A stretch of 64,000 nt of DNA from Batillaria attramentaria (GCA_018292915.2 JACVVK020000470.1:445001-509000); one strand, 5' to 3'; counted from the stretch's first letter, positions 20,257 through 32,827 are shown. Notes: generated from the sequence alone by a model not told the origin. Made by a program: numbers and translations.

Positions 20257-20952
20257 CCACTCTGATATAGAGGTGGGTGGGGTATCGTGCATAGTTACAC
20301 TATCAAGCCGCATGTTCTACTTGAACTACCCATGCTCTCAGGATCAGGGTGAATTTCATTGAACCCAATTCCTAACCCATTAACGTTTGGGGGTTGCGCA
20401 CTAGTGGCCTCACGAAAAGAATCATAAATAATTCATTTTTGCATGGATTTAAATTTGGGTCGGTGGTAGTCAAGTGTTGCACGCTGGTTATACTCGTGTT
20501 TGCTGCAGTAAGAGCCGCCAGGGAACCGTTAGTCTTGCCGGAGTTTCACATACAAGGGGCCAAAACGGAAATGAGCCAGAAACGTGTTGAACATGTTGCA
20601 TGTTTGCGCTGTGCCATGACTAATGTCTCAAGTTGCATATTTTTGTTGTTGTTGTTGTTGTTGATACACAAACGGGTGATTTCTCAGTGTCGTTAGCCCA
20701 TAGCCCAATCCGTAGGTTTAGTTTATTATAATTACTGCCATTCAGTGCAATACCGTTAAGATTCACTCGTTCCACCCCTGAGCATTATTATAAGCGGTGT
20801 TTGTTCATGCTCAGTAATCGTTTGTTTACTAAACTGTATTGCAATAAACCTGTTTCAACCAAAGTCCAATTCAGTTTAAACCAAGCGGTACATCACAACT
20901 AGACTGAGTACGGTTGCAAGTTGTGTGTTCGGACGCGAAAACATACACACTG
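20257..20952. other. Unassigned intron 1 sequence
   Basis: Includes a short (TTG)n at 20643-20662. Nothing else was recognised, except a possible retroelement 3' end with AATAAACCTG near 20840. Confidence 0.4.
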
Positions 20953-20996
20953 TTCATTTCATTTCATTTCATTTCATTTCATTTCATTTCATTTCA
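20953..20996. repeat. (TTTCA)n microsatellite
   Basis: About nine pentamer units of TTTCA. Confidence 0.9.
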
Positions 20997-21655
20997 GTCT
21001 GAGGTGCCGTTCGTTCAGTGTTGTGTAGTATTTCCCGTAGTTAATAACACAAATAATACAATACTGGAGGAATAAGTAATTATGTGTGTGTGTGGGGGGG
21101 GGGGGGGGGAGATACTGTCTGTTGAATAATATTTTGTCGCATAGACGCCACGCGAGAACAAAATTGTAAACGTTATTCTATGTCATCACTGACTACCACT
21201 ATAGTCATATCGATCGCACACGAGATAATTACTATGATCTGTCAATAATATGCTTAATAAAAGTGCATACTGCTCATAATACAGACTGAATCACGTGTTG
21301 AGGACTCTGCCGATACAACGATGAAAGAGCTAAACGTGTGCTATGAATGATTAATTGGAGCTCAACAACATGGAGCCAGCACTCGCTCACTGAGTCATGT
21401 ACAAGGATCACTGGCACACAGGCCAAAACACATGTGGGAAAGTCGCGATATGAATTAATGTTACACAGCGCAGCCGGTCGGCAAATGCGTCTGGCTAATG
21501 GCTGGCGTTTTGTAGGTTACGCATTTCCTTTTGGGCGCGATTTTTTAGCAGATTTTTTTCTTCTGCTCTCTGTTTTACGTTATGGCTTGAATATTTGCTC
21601 CTACTCCACAATGAGCTTTTCTTTCGTCTTCTGTGGTACTTCCTGAGAGTTTAGA
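20997..21655. other. Unassigned intron 1 sequence
   Basis: Unique-looking sequence with a G run near 21093-21108 and no recognised feature. Confidence 0.4.
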
Positions 21656-21834
21656 GGGGAGCCGGGGTGGCCGAACGGTAGAGCGTTGGACTTCAAACCC
21701 TCGGATCGTGAGTTCGTATCCCGGCTGGAGCCAAATATTTGTGCTGGCTTTTTCATCGTTGCCCCGTCTTTGATATCACCCGTATGTGGTGGAAAAGGAC
21801 GTTTGGCCGCCACACACCCAACACCCATCCTTTA
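21656..21834 (+). mobile_element. SINE-A, full length with 10-bp target duplication
   Basis: Complete head, B box, body and modified tail. It is flanked by AGAGTTTAGA at 21646-21655 and 21835-21844. Confidence 0.92.
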
Positions 21835-22186
21835 AGAGTTTAGAAATGTAGCATTGTGTGACTTGCGAACATCCGGCTCAGTGTTGTTAATTTGTGTTTA
21901 TTTAATTAACTATTTTGGGGGTCAGGTCGATGGCCAGTAGGATTAATCTTCACTGGAAACTTCCGTCCGAGAAATGTGACCCCCCCCCCCCCAAAAAAAA
22001 AAAAAAAAAAAAAAAAGAAAAGAAAAAGTTTTACAAACAAAAGCTAACAATCCAACCCATAGAAATAAAGGAACCAACAAAGCGAACATGTTACTTGAAC
22101 TCAAATGACGTATATACTTATTTTAATTCAGTTTGGCATCAGACCGGCTGCATATTTAAATTACATTAAAATACCTATTGCCGTAT

Positions 22187-22418
22187 TTGTTGTGGTTTAA
22201 ACAGTTCTATTCGTTTTGAACAAATATACATATGCACACAATTTTCACGAGGCCGAGCACAACAAGTCAAAAACTTCTAAGTGTGCTCATAAGTACAGAA
22301 AACATGAGCGGCGGAGATGTCAAATACAGTGTTATGGTAGGACAGATCTGTAAAGAAAAAGAGATAGGAAGAAAGGGGATAGAGAGGATGGCCAATAAGT
22401 ACTGTATGAAGAAAAGCC
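22187..22418 (-). mobile_element. Retroelement 3' end, GTTTAAACC family
   Basis: Same family and orientation as 11565-11785, sharing GGTTTAAACAGTT at one end, GAGCACAACAAGT inside, and GGACAGATCTGTAA upstream. Confidence 0.7.
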
Positions 22419-22729
22419 GTATTTGTTCATATAATTCTACCTCCTTTACAAACCAAACTGAGATGTCAGTAAACAAACTAACGTGTTATCATGTTGACTT
22501 TGCGAACCAGCAAACCGGTAGAAGTGCCGCTGTACTTAAATTATAATTAAATGCACTCACTATATAATAATAAAAAAAAAATCACCAACGGTCGTTTTAA
22601 TATTTATTAATATTATTACACTATAAGCACCATCCCTCGATTTCAGCGATTTTTACCAGTTTTCGCCCCGATTTCAGTCTTTTCAACATCGCATCGACTC
22701 CTTGCAGCTATCAGTCTTTCTTGATACTC

Positions 22730-22977
22730 TGGAAATGTTCAGCCCCCACAAAATTTGAAAATAAATGCTATTCTAAATTTCGAAACTGAGCTAGCTGAGC
22801 TGACCCGTAGCACCACGTGATTGTTATGTGCTCGTGTCCAAAGTGTGAGGGAATGCGTGTGATTCACGTAAGCGTGAGTGTTGGGTGCAGCTGGCGGAGC
22901 TTCGGTTGAGCCGATTCAAGAAACTGGGTAAAGCGCCTATAAAATACGCAATTATTATTATTATTATTATTATTATC
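22730..22977 (+). mobile_element. SINE-B, 5' truncated
   Basis: Contains GGAAATGTTCAGCCCCCAC, CACCACGTGATTGTTATGTG, TTGAGCCGATTCAAGAAACT and AAAGCGCC, and ends in (ATT)n at 22951-22976. Confidence 0.85.
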
Positions 22978-22987
22978 ATCACTTCAG

Positions 22988-23170
22988 GGGGAGCCGGGGT
23001 GGTCGAATGGTAGAGCGTTGGACATCTAATGCTCGGGTCGTGAGTTTGATCCCCGCTGGAGCCAAATATTTGTGCTGGCTTTTTCATCGTTGCCCCGTCT
23101 TTGATATCACCCTATGTGGCGGAAAAGGACGTTAAACCCCGAAACACCACTCCCCCCCCCCCACCCCCTT
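22988..23170 (+). mobile_element. SINE-A inserted directly behind a SINE-B tail
   Basis: Full-length copy with target duplication ATCACTTCAG at 22978-22987 and 23171-23180. It sits immediately after the ATT tail of a SINE-B copy, a favourable A/T-rich integration target. Confidence 0.92.
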
Positions 23171-23225
23171 ATCACTTCAGCCGGTTCCACTCAATACCCG
23201 CTCATGCTCAGTTTCGCTTTTTATT

Positions 23226-23226
<1 letters not shown>

Positions 23227-23262
<36 letters not shown>
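23227..23262. repeat. (GA)n microsatellite
   Basis: 36 bp of GA repeat. Confidence 0.95.
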
Positions 23263-23265
<3 letters not shown>

Positions 23266-23764
23266 TTGTTACCATTCAGTGTCGCCAAAGCGTCTTCGTT
23301 GTCAGCCCTCAAACAGTTCATAATTGATGGTTGGGTGTCGGTGTATTGTGACGTGATTAGGCCGCTCAGGCAAAGGCGCGCAAGGATACTTTTCTGCATC
23401 ATTTGCATCTGCACGCGCACGGCTTTTGTGGGGAGGGCCGTGAACGAGTGGGAACCTGTGTAAGCTGGTGTTTCTGTAGGCCTCGTTAGTAATGGGTAAT
23501 ACCCAACAGTTTTGTTTTCTTTTTGTTGTTGTTGTTGTTGTTGCTGTTGATCAGGCTGATAGGCTGATAGGCTGATAGTTTTCATTGCCTTGAAAAGTGT
23601 GAGAGAAGTAAAGAATTTTTTTTTTATTTTTATTTATTCCGTAGACGGTTCACTAGTTTTTATGACTTATCATGGTCTCTAAACTGGCTGAAAGCTCTGT
23701 CTGAGTGAATCGAATGCATATGGAAGTTTGGAGTTTTCAGAAGGCGTTCTGCAATAGAATGTAT

Positions 23765-23780
23765 TTCTTCTTCTTCTTCT

Positions 23781-23826
<46 letters not shown>

Positions 23827-23830
23827 CGCA
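23765..23830. repeat. (TTC)n-(CT)n compound microsatellite
   Basis: TTC repeats pass into CT repeats, then a few CA/CACG units. Confidence 0.93.
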
Positions 23831-24285
23831 CGCACGCAGGTGTCCACCAGTATTTTCATATATTTTTTTTAAAATCGCTGCAAGCATTTTTTTTTTTTTT
23901 TTTTTTGCTTTTTGTAGTTTTGAGTGCAGCGTGGATTTTTGTTTTGGCGTCGGGTTTTGTTTTCCTTATATTTATTTTTAAACCCACACCTTGACTTTTT
24001 TGTTTTTTGTTTTATTTGGTTGGTGGTGAATGGTGACCTAAACATCGCAGGGCGTAAATTAACGCCTTCCCTTTCTCTGTTCGTGTGAACTGGGGGTTAG
24101 ACAAGGCATGCGACGGGTGCAATGTGCGCATTAGCATTACAACGACGCGTTCACGTCTCAAACACCGTTCCCACCCTTCGTTTCAAATTTAAAAACAAAA
24201 CAAAACAAAACAAAAAACCCCAGAGCGGATACACCCTTTTAATCACCGGTACAAACGTGCAACGGACACTACATGGGGAAAGTGA

Positions 24286-24806
24286 GGGTCTGACACATCG
24301 GGGGGAAAAAAGCAGGGTCTCATACATCGGGGAAAAGGCAGGATCTGCATGATACACCCGGGAAAAGGCAAAGCCCGGTACATCGGGAAAAGGCAGGGTC
24401 TGTCTCAGTGATACATCGGGAAAAGACAGGGTGTCTGATACATCGGGAAAAGACAGGGTGTCTGATATGTCGGGAAAAGACAGGGCTTGTCTGATACATT
24501 GGGGGAAGACAGGGTGTCTGATACATCAGGAAAAGGCAGGGTGTCTGATACATCGGGAAAAGACAGAGTGTCTGATATGTCGGGAAAAGACGGGGCGTGT
24601 CTGATACATTGGGAAAAGACAGGGTTTGTCTGATACATTGGGGAAAGACAGGGCTTGTCTGATACATCGGGAGCAGACAGGGTGTCTGATACATCAGGAA
24701 AAGGCTGGTGTCAGATACATCGGGAAAAGACGGGGTCTGCCTGATACATCGAGAAAAGACAGAGTCTGTCTGATACACTGGAAAAGGCAAGGTCTGATAA
24801 ATCGGG
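24286..24806. repeat. Minisatellite of 22-31 bp units (CTGATACATCGGGAAAAGACAG)
   Basis: About 18 degenerate tandem units carry the core TGATACATCGGGAAAAG. On the minus strand the array keeps a 188-codon frame open (24320-24886) that reads as repeats such as CLFPMYQTP. No known protein family is matched and the frame is best seen as a by-product of the array. Confidence 0.88.
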
Positions 24807-25586
24807 ATTTTGTTTTGTTTTGTTTTGTTTGCTGTTGCCGGACAATGTATCATTGAAAACAAATGTGAATAAACTGTTGCTAACACGTACCCAACAGCTG
24901 TCTCCGGCGCGTCAATGTTTCGTCTTTCTTAAAAAAAAAAACAAAAAACAAAAACTGAAACAAAACAAAACAAAACAAAAGAAAACAAAAATACCAAAGC
25001 ATTATTGGCAGTGGGGGAAAACAAATTCAGAACTGTGTCAGTCACGCTCACACACAAACGTTTCATTCTTGTGGCGGGTTTTTCGGCCTAAACCTGCCGT
25101 CACGGCCTCTATTGTTTTGTGCACGTGCATTTTCACTGTCCGCCCATGCGCATCGCCGTGTACCAGCTGGACGTATTTGCTCACAGTTCAGTGAACAGAA
25201 TCAATTAAACTTTGAGGGGGGGGGGGGTGGAGGGTAGGGGCGCATCTTTGAAAACAACCTCGACCGACACATGTGCGAAAATTATGCTACAAACGATATT
25301 GAAGACTGCCATCGAACGCAGAAATATCTGTCTTTAGACGGAACGTTGTGTTAGTGTACGACTGAGAATGTCATCAGCACAATCCACTTATCAACAGGTA
25401 TTCCAGACCATGTCTTTTTCTGTACTTTTTTCCTTGTCCGTTGCAGAGACTAGGTTCAAGCGTATCCACCTGTGTTTGTCTTTTAAGTTGTTTAAGTAAC
25501 CGATTATCATGGCCAGAAATTGCAAATCAGTGACTGTAGTGAATTTGCACATTAGTATTTTACGCTCTCTCTCTCTCTCTCTCCCC

Positions 25587-25617
<31 letters not shown>

Positions 25618-26196
25618 CTCTCTTCAGTGCGTCTCCGACACCTCCTGATGCAAATTTGTTTCAGTCAAGATATTCTAATCTTAAAACACGTGCCGCTGTG
25701 CTCCGTTCAAGACAAGAAAATTCTGAACCCCCTGTGTCAGTTCACGTACCCCCTTCATACCGATATGACATGTCTACATTGCCACACTATTCAGATTCAC
25801 ACACAGGACGGACAAAGCGAGAAATGAGAGACGACAGTTAAAACGCTTCACGGTCAGTCGGGCGTGGCAAAAAGCGTTTTTTAAATCCCGGCACAGAAGG
25901 TGCGCTATCAGATGATATCAACATCGTGGCAGCTTCGCACGTTCTTTTGCTACTGAACAGGCTTGGTAGTGAACGCAAAGCCGTGTCACAGAGGTTAGTC
26001 GAGGAAAAAAAAAATGTAATAAAATAAAATCTATAGCCATGCTTTGGGAGAAAATATGTCGATAGGAATCCTACACGCTGCTTTTGTTCACACGCACGCA
26101 CGCACGCACGCACGCACAAATGATTGAGAATGGGAGAAAAATATTAACAAGAACAGAAAATCATCTAATTTGAAAAACAAAACCAGAAAATATTAT

Positions 26197-26198
<2 letters not shown>
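24807..26198. other. Unassigned intron 1 sequence with homopolymer runs
   Basis: Contains AAAAC repeats near 24958-24990, a G run near 25216, a long C run at 25587-25613 and CGCACGCA repeats at 26091-26116. No gene was recognised. Confidence 0.4.

Positions 26199-26271
<73 letters not shown>
26199..26271. repeat. (AG)n microsatellite
   Basis: 73 bp of uninterrupted AG repeat. Confidence 0.97.
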
Positions 26272-26274
<3 letters not shown>

Positions 26275-26424
26275 TATCGCCTGGCATAATTATCAGCATT
26301 TCTTACTTCACGTGCAGAAAATGTTCAGGGGGCCATCCTGATACGTGTCATGGCAACCCAGTCGAAATTTGCTCGCTAAAGGGCCTTAATTTACAGGCCG
26401 GTCATTTTAGATTTACGCGCCCTT

Positions 26425-26550
26425 TTATTTAGGTGTATCAACTGGACTGGAGTGGCAAGAGTAGCCCAGAACAGAGTGCGGTGGCGAAGGGTCGTCGATG
26501 GCCTATGCTCCACTTGGAGCCATGGGTCTTAGTTAGTTAGTTAGTTAGAT
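26425..26550 (+). pseudogene. 3' terminus of the RTE-like retrotransposon
   Basis: About 29 codons (26443-26529) end in a stop at 26530-26532 and match the C-terminus of the minus-strand copy at 2020-2560. Shared motifs are WTGVAR, AQNRVRWRRVVDGLCSTWS. The tail is tandem TTAG rather than AAGT. The copy is very strongly 5' truncated. Confidence 0.82.
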
Positions 26551-26639
26551 GTGGGAAGATCACGGACCAGTTTGTCAGTGTCAGTGACAGAAACATAGCA
26601 CTTTATTTTTTTTTTTAAAGCAGAAATAACAGAAATGCC

Positions 26640-26692
26640 CCCCCCCCCCCCCCGTGGGTGGTGGTGGTGGTGGGGGGGGGGGGGGTGTTTGA
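26640..26692. repeat. Poly-C run followed by GTG and poly-G runs
   Basis: A C run (26638-26653), GGTGGT repeats and a G run of about 13 lie within 55 bp. Confidence 0.85.
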
Positions 26693-26989
26693 GCGGCCGC
26701 AAAATCGCTGTCTTACATTTTTTTCCTTTTATAATCGCTATTTTGTGTTGTTGATTTCGTTTTGTGTCAAAAATGGAATGAGAACATTTATTTTTTTAAA
26801 TTTTTATTCGTTTCTGTTCAATGTTCGGTTACACGACAAAAACCAGTTCATTGTTCCCTAACCGTTTAACGATTAGCCGCTCTTGGTACCTTCTCATGTT
26901 CAGTGATACTCACCACCCAAACCCTCAGCAAGTATAGCCTAACTGTACTATACCCTACTGTCCAACCCTTCATTCCTTTCCGTGCAAGA

Positions 26990-27080
26990 GAACACCCCCC
27001 ACCCCCACCCCCCCCCCCCACCTCCACCCCCCACCTCCACGACAGCCCCCTCACCCCCCCTCCCCCTCCTCTCTCCCCTG
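26990..27080. repeat. C-rich low-complexity tract
   Basis: CCCCCACC-type low-complexity sequence with no coding meaning. Confidence 0.85.
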
Positions 27081-27261
27081 TACTAACCCCGTGCTGTTTA
27101 TTTATGCAAACGCGTGTCTTGGTATGCTACATGAATATGTTTTGCCTTTTGTGTATCTCTGCTTCACGGCAAATAGTCCATGGTAGGGCGCCCGGGGGTT
27201 GGTGCATAGAAAGCAGTTAGACATCTCTGACAGTGTGTGCGTGTGTGTGTTCCCCAGGGGG

Positions 27262-27263
<2 letters not shown>

Positions 27264-27350
<87 letters not shown>

Positions 27351-27351
27351 G
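27264..27351. repeat. (GT)n-(GA)n compound microsatellite
   Basis: About 61 bp GT followed by about 27 bp GA, with a T run and G run shortly after (27382-27409). Confidence 0.97.
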
Positions 27352-27882
27352 ATACTCTTCTTTTCTTTCTGTTGCTGTTGGATTTTTTTTTTTTGGGGGG
27401 GGGGGGGGGAAGAAAGAAGCCAAACCGGGGTGTTCGTCCTTTTCAAAAGGAGAAATCTCCCCGTGTTAAGAAAGATGGAATTCGACAAATAGTCCGAAGA
27501 CTGCTGTCAGAAACAGTAGAACATCGGAAGGAGAAGAATGCGAGCTGAACTGGGAATAAAGAACTGAAGCGTGGGCCCTTCATTTCTGGGGACACACTGA
27601 CATACCCGTGTTTTTGTTTACCAGGGCTCTCAGCTAGTTTGGGGGAAAATATTGCTTGAGACAGCACCACACGGGTGGGGGTTTGGGGGTTGGGGGTGGG
27701 GGTGGGGCGGTTAGGGGATTTCTTCCTTGAGGGAGATGGACCACAGCAGATGAAGAAAATATCCGTAGTTTTATCTGTTTGCTTTCGAGTTGATGCCTTT
27801 CGTGTTTGGCGTGCATGGCGATGTGCAGTTTCACTTTGGCGTTTCGGTCTCGTGTGTTGGAACTTACTCCATCCTTCTCAAC

Positions 27883-28055
27883 GGGGAGCCAGAATAGCCG
27901 AGTGGCGGTAGAGCTGTTGCACTTTTCAATGCTCGGGTCGAGGCTAAATATTTGTGCTGGCCTTTTTTCTCGTTGCCCCGTCTTTGATATTACCTCTACG
28001 GTGGTGGAAAAGGACGTTAAACTCCCAAACACCCACCCACCCCGCCCCATCCACC
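27883..28055 (+). mobile_element. SINE-A, full length, diverged B box
   Basis: Head GAGCCAGAATAGCCGAGTGG is present, but the B-box segment is shortened by a deletion. The body and CACCCACCC tail are normal. Confidence 0.82.
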
Positions 28056-28515
28056 CCTCTCAACCTTAGCCCCTCCCTCTATCTCTGTGTGTCGCATCGG
28101 GAAACTTTTTAAGCGAATTAGGAAGCTAAGGAGCTGATCATCAGTGCATCGTGTGATATATGACCCGGGTCGAAATAGGCTGATGCGATCCCAATGGATG
28201 TAATCGAAGAGGGGTCCCCGCCACACACAAAAGGCAGATAATAAAATAACACTTTCTCATTGTGTCGAAAGAGTAGCGGTGAAAGGCAACGCTGGAGCAA
28301 CAGGTGTGGAAGCAATGAAGCCGTGAACTTGTCGATCGACGGTAGGACTATAATCATGCGTACCGTTATACCTGTCGAAGAACTGTGCACATGCAGAAGG
28401 CAAATTGACCTGATGGTCAAACTCAGTCAATGAGGGTGGAATGGTGAATGTGGAATTTTGAAATTGTAAGTTGGATTTCCCAGTTCTTAATTTTTTTTTG
28501 GTCTCTGTTCATTGC
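28056..28515. other. Unassigned intron 1 sequence
   Basis: Unique-looking sequence with no recognised feature. Confidence 0.4.
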
Positions 28516-28520
28516 GTTCG

Positions 28521-28750
28521 CTCTCTCTCTCTCTCTCTCTGTTTGTCGTTGTGTTCTTTGCATTGGGAGTGTCTCTCTTTGTCTCTTTCTTCCTCTGTCG
28601 CACTCTGTCTGCCTGTCTGTCTCTCACTCTGTTCTTTGCATTGGGTCTGTCTGTCTTTGTCTCTCTGTGTCTCTGTCTCTCTGTGTCTCTGTCTCTGTCT
28701 CAATCTGTCTCATCCTCTCTGTCTGTCTGTCTGTCTCTGTCTCTCTGTGG
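28521..28750. repeat. CT/GTCT-rich low-complexity tract
   Basis: CTCTGT and CTGTCT repeats of mixed order. Long open frames across it on the + strand are low-complexity artefacts. Confidence 0.85.
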
Positions 28751-28917
28751 AGGGGATGAAGTGAACACTGAATACAGTATGTGTACGTCAGTGAAGAGGC
28801 CATTTTGTGGTCGGTTTGGTAGACGTTTCAGACAGGTTTGGCTGTAAATGTGCACGAGTTTCCAACCCTTCTCAAGTATCCAGTTGTTGCCGTAAACTTT
28901 CAGGATAATGTGTAGGA

Positions 28918-28920
<3 letters not shown>

Positions 28921-28983
<63 letters not shown>

Positions 28984-29002
28984 CGCGCACACGTGTGCCT
29001 GC

Positions 29003-29074
<72 letters not shown>
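28921..29074. repeat. (GT)n-(CTGT)n-(CT)n compound microsatellite
   Basis: 60 bp GT, a short ACGCGCGCACAC bridge, about 40 bp CTGT, then about 32 bp CT. Confidence 0.97.
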
Positions 29075-29079
<5 letters not shown>

Positions 29080-29584
29080 AGCCAATTTTTTTTTCTTTTT
29101 CAACGTTAGGTTAGAAAATTGACCGAGCGTCAAAAGTTTCAATCGTTGTCAAACAACTGCCTCCATGATTTTTATCGAAAATTGAACAGAAGGAACGTGA
29201 GCTTGGAGTGTATTAAACAGATGAGAACTTCAGGCGCACCGTGATTGTATGTGCTCGCTTTTCCGTGAGGAACACGAAATGTGCTCTGGCGAGAACCTGA
29301 ACCGTCCATGAATCCGGTGTAGTAAGACATACTTGCAAGAAAGTTCGTGAACTCCGCTGATGGATAGGTTGTTCCCATCCATAGAATTTTCTATTATCTA
29401 TTTCTTGACCCAAAAAAACAAAACAAACAAACAAACAAACAAACAAACAAAACAACAACAACAACAACAAAAAACAAACAAACATAAAAACTTGCTCTAA
29501 TTATGCCGGACAGAAGTTCCCCCCCCCCTTTTTATCGTCTTGTATAGTGTTATATTGCATTAGTTTGCGTGGTATTGCATTGCC
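29075..29584. other. Unassigned intron 1 sequence
   Basis: Contains AAAC/CAA repeats at 29415-29485 and a C run near 29520. The remainder is unique-looking. Confidence 0.4.
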
Positions 29585-29596
29585 GTGTGTGTGTGT

Positions 29597-29681
<85 letters not shown>

Positions 29682-29712
29682 TGAGTGAGTGAGTGAGTGA
29701 GTGAGTGAGTGA

Positions 29713-29743
<31 letters not shown>
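29585..29743. repeat. (GT)n-(GTGA)n microsatellite
   Basis: About 159 bp, one of the longest arrays in the window: GT, then about eleven GTGA units, then GT again. Confidence 0.97.
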
Positions 29744-29744
<1 letters not shown>

Positions 29745-29857
29745 CATTGTTTCAGTTTTGTTTCTCAGTTCAGATCTCATCGCGACAAAGCGGGGTTTTT
29801 TTTTTATGCCGGAGAAACTGACCAGGGATTTTCGCATTGTGCCATCTTAGATTTCAG

Positions 29858-30028
29858 GGAGCCGGGGTGGCCGAATGGTAGAGCGTTGGACTTGCAGTGC
29901 TCGGGTCGTGAGTTCAGTCGAATCCCGGCTGGGGCCAAATATTTGTGCTGGCTTTTTCCTCGTTGTCCCGTCCTAATTTCACCCGTATGTGGTGGAAAAG
30001 GACGTTTAACTCCCCAAACACCCACCTT
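29858..30028 (+). mobile_element. SINE-A, full length with perfect 13-bp target duplication
   Basis: Flanked by TCTTAGATTTCAG at 29845-29857 and 30029-30041. The B-box region carries a small insertion (GAGTTCAGTCGAATCCC). Confidence 0.94.
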
Positions 30029-30041
30029 TCTTAGATTTCAG

Positions 30042-30886
30042 ACCGAAACTATGTATTGCCACTTTGTCCCGTCATTGAAGGGTGGCGGTTGGCTTTATTG
30101 ACACACTCATTTTTTCCCCCAACCATTTTGTTTCGCTAACTTCAAGCATCTTGTGTAAGGGGATATCAACACGTGAAAATTACACCAAAGATTTTAACAA
30201 TAAAAGAAGTAAAACGCAAACAGGGTTCATTATAACCTAACGCAATTCACATGGGATTTTTACCTGCTTCGAATTTCTGTGCCTCGAAGTAATTTCGGAA
30301 GAGTTGCATTTCATTCTTCCGGACTTCGGGAGGAAGATTCTGTTTGCAATGAATCTTTTTTTTTTTTAGCAATTAACATTATTTTTTTTTCGTGTGTGTT
30401 TGTGTGTGTGTGTAGGGTTTACAAATGGAATCAGTCAAAGGCCAGAAACCGAGTCATGTTGAAATCACGACATTACACCTAATTTAGCCGCGTTTTATTT
30501 TTCTAATTATTTTATTTCATTTTATTTTTATTCTATTTTATGTGTTTGTCCGATGAGCGTGTAGTATGAAGGAAGTGAATCTGATCTTTTAGCAATTCAT
30601 CGTTGCGGAGTTTCTTAGGTTTAACAGATCGAATCAAGAATTAGAGGGTCAGTTTCTGATGGAGGACATTAATATATCTAGCTCAGTTGCCCCTGGTTTT
30701 TCTTTTACTTTTTGTTTTTATTATTTTTTTTGGAGGGGGGGGGGGGGTGAAGGCGTGGTTCGCAACAAATTTGATCTTCCTGTAATTACGCATTTCTTGC
30801 TTTCCAGCCGTCCGGAATCGAATCACATCGAATCAGAATGTCACAGACCCTGTCAATCACAACGTTACATTATGCCGGCGGATTAG
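30042..30886. other. Unassigned intron 1 sequence
   Basis: Includes T-rich and G-run patches (30358-30390, 30735-30747). No gene was recognised. Confidence 0.4.
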
Positions 30887-31287
30887 GGGGGCGGTCTGTG
30901 GTCTAGTGGTTAAAAGACCAATGCGAAAAGTCAAGGGTTCGAGCCCCACTCGTGGAAAAGATTTGTTTTCCTTCTCGTACGTGGCACCGTTCTTTCGGGC
31001 CTATCGTCTTGGATTCTCTCCGGGTGCTCCGGCTTCCTCCCCATCTGCTTTGGAAATCTCCAGCCGACCAAAATTGAAAAATAAATGCAATTCTAAACTG
31101 CGAAATTTAAATAGCTGAGCCGACCCTTCGCACCACGTGATTGCAATGTGTGCGTGTCCAGTGTGGGAGAGAATGCGTGTGATTCACGTGAGCGTGCGTC
31201 TTGGGTTCAGTTCGCGGCGCTTTGAGCCGATTCACGAAATTGCGTAAAGCGCCTGTAGAGTACTCATTATCATTGTTATTATTATTT
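30887..31287 (+). mobile_element. SINE-B, full length
   Basis: Best full copy. The tRNA-like head has GGTCTAGTGGTTAAAAGACC (A-box region) and GGGTTCGAGCCCC (B box). The central part has TTCTCTCCGGGTGCTCCGGC and GGAAATCTCCAGCC. The 3' part has CACCACGTGATTGCAATGTG, TTGAGCCGATTCACGAAATT and AAAGCGCCTG, then an (ATT)n-like tail. Confidence 0.92.
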
Positions 31288-31505
31288 AAAAAAAAAAAGC
31301 TTTACTGATTCCGTTAGAAATGTTTTTATCACTTTGTTTCCCCGAGTACACTTTTTAACACTTTAATTGCCTGTATCGTATTCGACTGAAGGAAGTTCAA
31401 CAGCAGGTTATATCGTGGTCATTCAGTTTTGAAATTCTTTGATTTGATTTGAAAAACAACAACAAAAAAATAGTTAGGTATCGCGTTGACGTGGAGAGGG
31501 GAGGC

Positions 31506-31506
<1 letters not shown>

Positions 31507-31578
<72 letters not shown>
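31507..31578. repeat. (GT)n microsatellite
   Basis: 72 bp of uninterrupted GT repeat. Confidence 0.97.
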
Positions 31579-31582
<4 letters not shown>

Positions 31583-31926
31583 CAGCATTTACAAAAAAAA
31601 AAAAGAGAGAATAAAGAAAGAAAGAAACAAACAAAAAGAAACAGAACTTTACAGTCGATTAAAACTAGACACCGTGCCGGATTGTTCCACAAACTGGTGT
31701 GAATCAGTGAATCGCGCTGACGATTTATTTTTTTTTTTTTGTCTGTCCCAAGGAAATGATGACACAAAAATTGTTGTACACGGAAGAAGAAAAATTAAAT
31801 CGCTCAATGCTTCGACCCCAAATTAACCGAGGTGCTTGTCACTCAAGGGAAAAAAAAATCTCTCAATGATTGGTCAACTTATCGACCTTCGCTCGCGCTC
31901 ATCGCAAACACCTCCTACACCCCCCT

Positions 31927-31928
31927 CA

Positions 31929-32007
<79 letters not shown>
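31927..32007. repeat. (CACG)n microsatellite
   Basis: About 20 units of the tetranucleotide CACG. The same motif occurs at 32716-32830 and at the right window edge. Confidence 0.97.
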
Positions 32008-32386
32008 TTCTCCCGCACAGCCGGGGCAGATAATAGTTTGGACTATAACCCGAGAGTGACTTGAAAGAAAGAAAAACGGAATATTTCTTCATCTCTTCTC
32101 AGCATTTAACCTCCATTTTCTGACAAGAGGAGGAGCAAGACTTGCCGTCGGGAGGTGTTTGTAGTTTCTATAAATCCGATGAATTATTTACACGCGGGGA
32201 GGGGGGGGGGGGGGGACGTGTATTTGCCGACACAGCGGCGAGGAGGGGCGCCCCCTAGCGGAGATCAATCCGCACGCGCTTTGCATGTGCATTGATCGGC
32301 GTCTTCGACTGGACACTGTTTGTTGGGTCACTGCCACCCCCTCCCCTGTCCCTCCCCCCTCACCGACCCTTATGGGTGGTGGTAGT

Positions 32387-32387
<1 letters not shown>

Positions 32388-32455
<68 letters not shown>
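32388..32455. repeat. (TG)n microsatellite
   Basis: 68 bp of TG repeat. Confidence 0.97.
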
Positions 32456-32458
<3 letters not shown>

Positions 32459-32715
32459 GGGGGAAAATCTGTATAATTACAAAGTCACATGCATCACTAC
32501 TCGGACTTTTCAAGTCAACCGTTACAGACAGACAATAGCAGAAATTAATACAAAAGAAAGAAAGAAAAAAAAAATCAAAGAAAGAAAAAAAAAAAGAAAA
32601 GAAAGAAATTGAAATAACTTTATTTGAAAACGCTGGAAGCTTTGTCTTGTGACCAGTTTTCAAACTTACCGTTACTGAAAAAAAAAAAATCAACGTTCGA
32701 ACATACTTGAAACTT

Positions 32716-32735
32716 CACACACACACACACGCACA

Positions 32736-32827
<92 letters not shown>

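Noticed and set aside
28448..28847. Overlapping open frames rich in Ser-Leu-Cys and other frames across CA/GT arrays
   Set aside because: Translations of CT, GT or CA repeats (SLSLS, VCVCV, THTHT) stay open for lack of stop codons and are not genes.
30887..30965. Possible tRNA genes at SINE heads (also 8906, 39617, 56041)
   Set aside because: A and B boxes are present but acceptor and anticodon stems are degenerate, and each head continues into a repeated SINE body.
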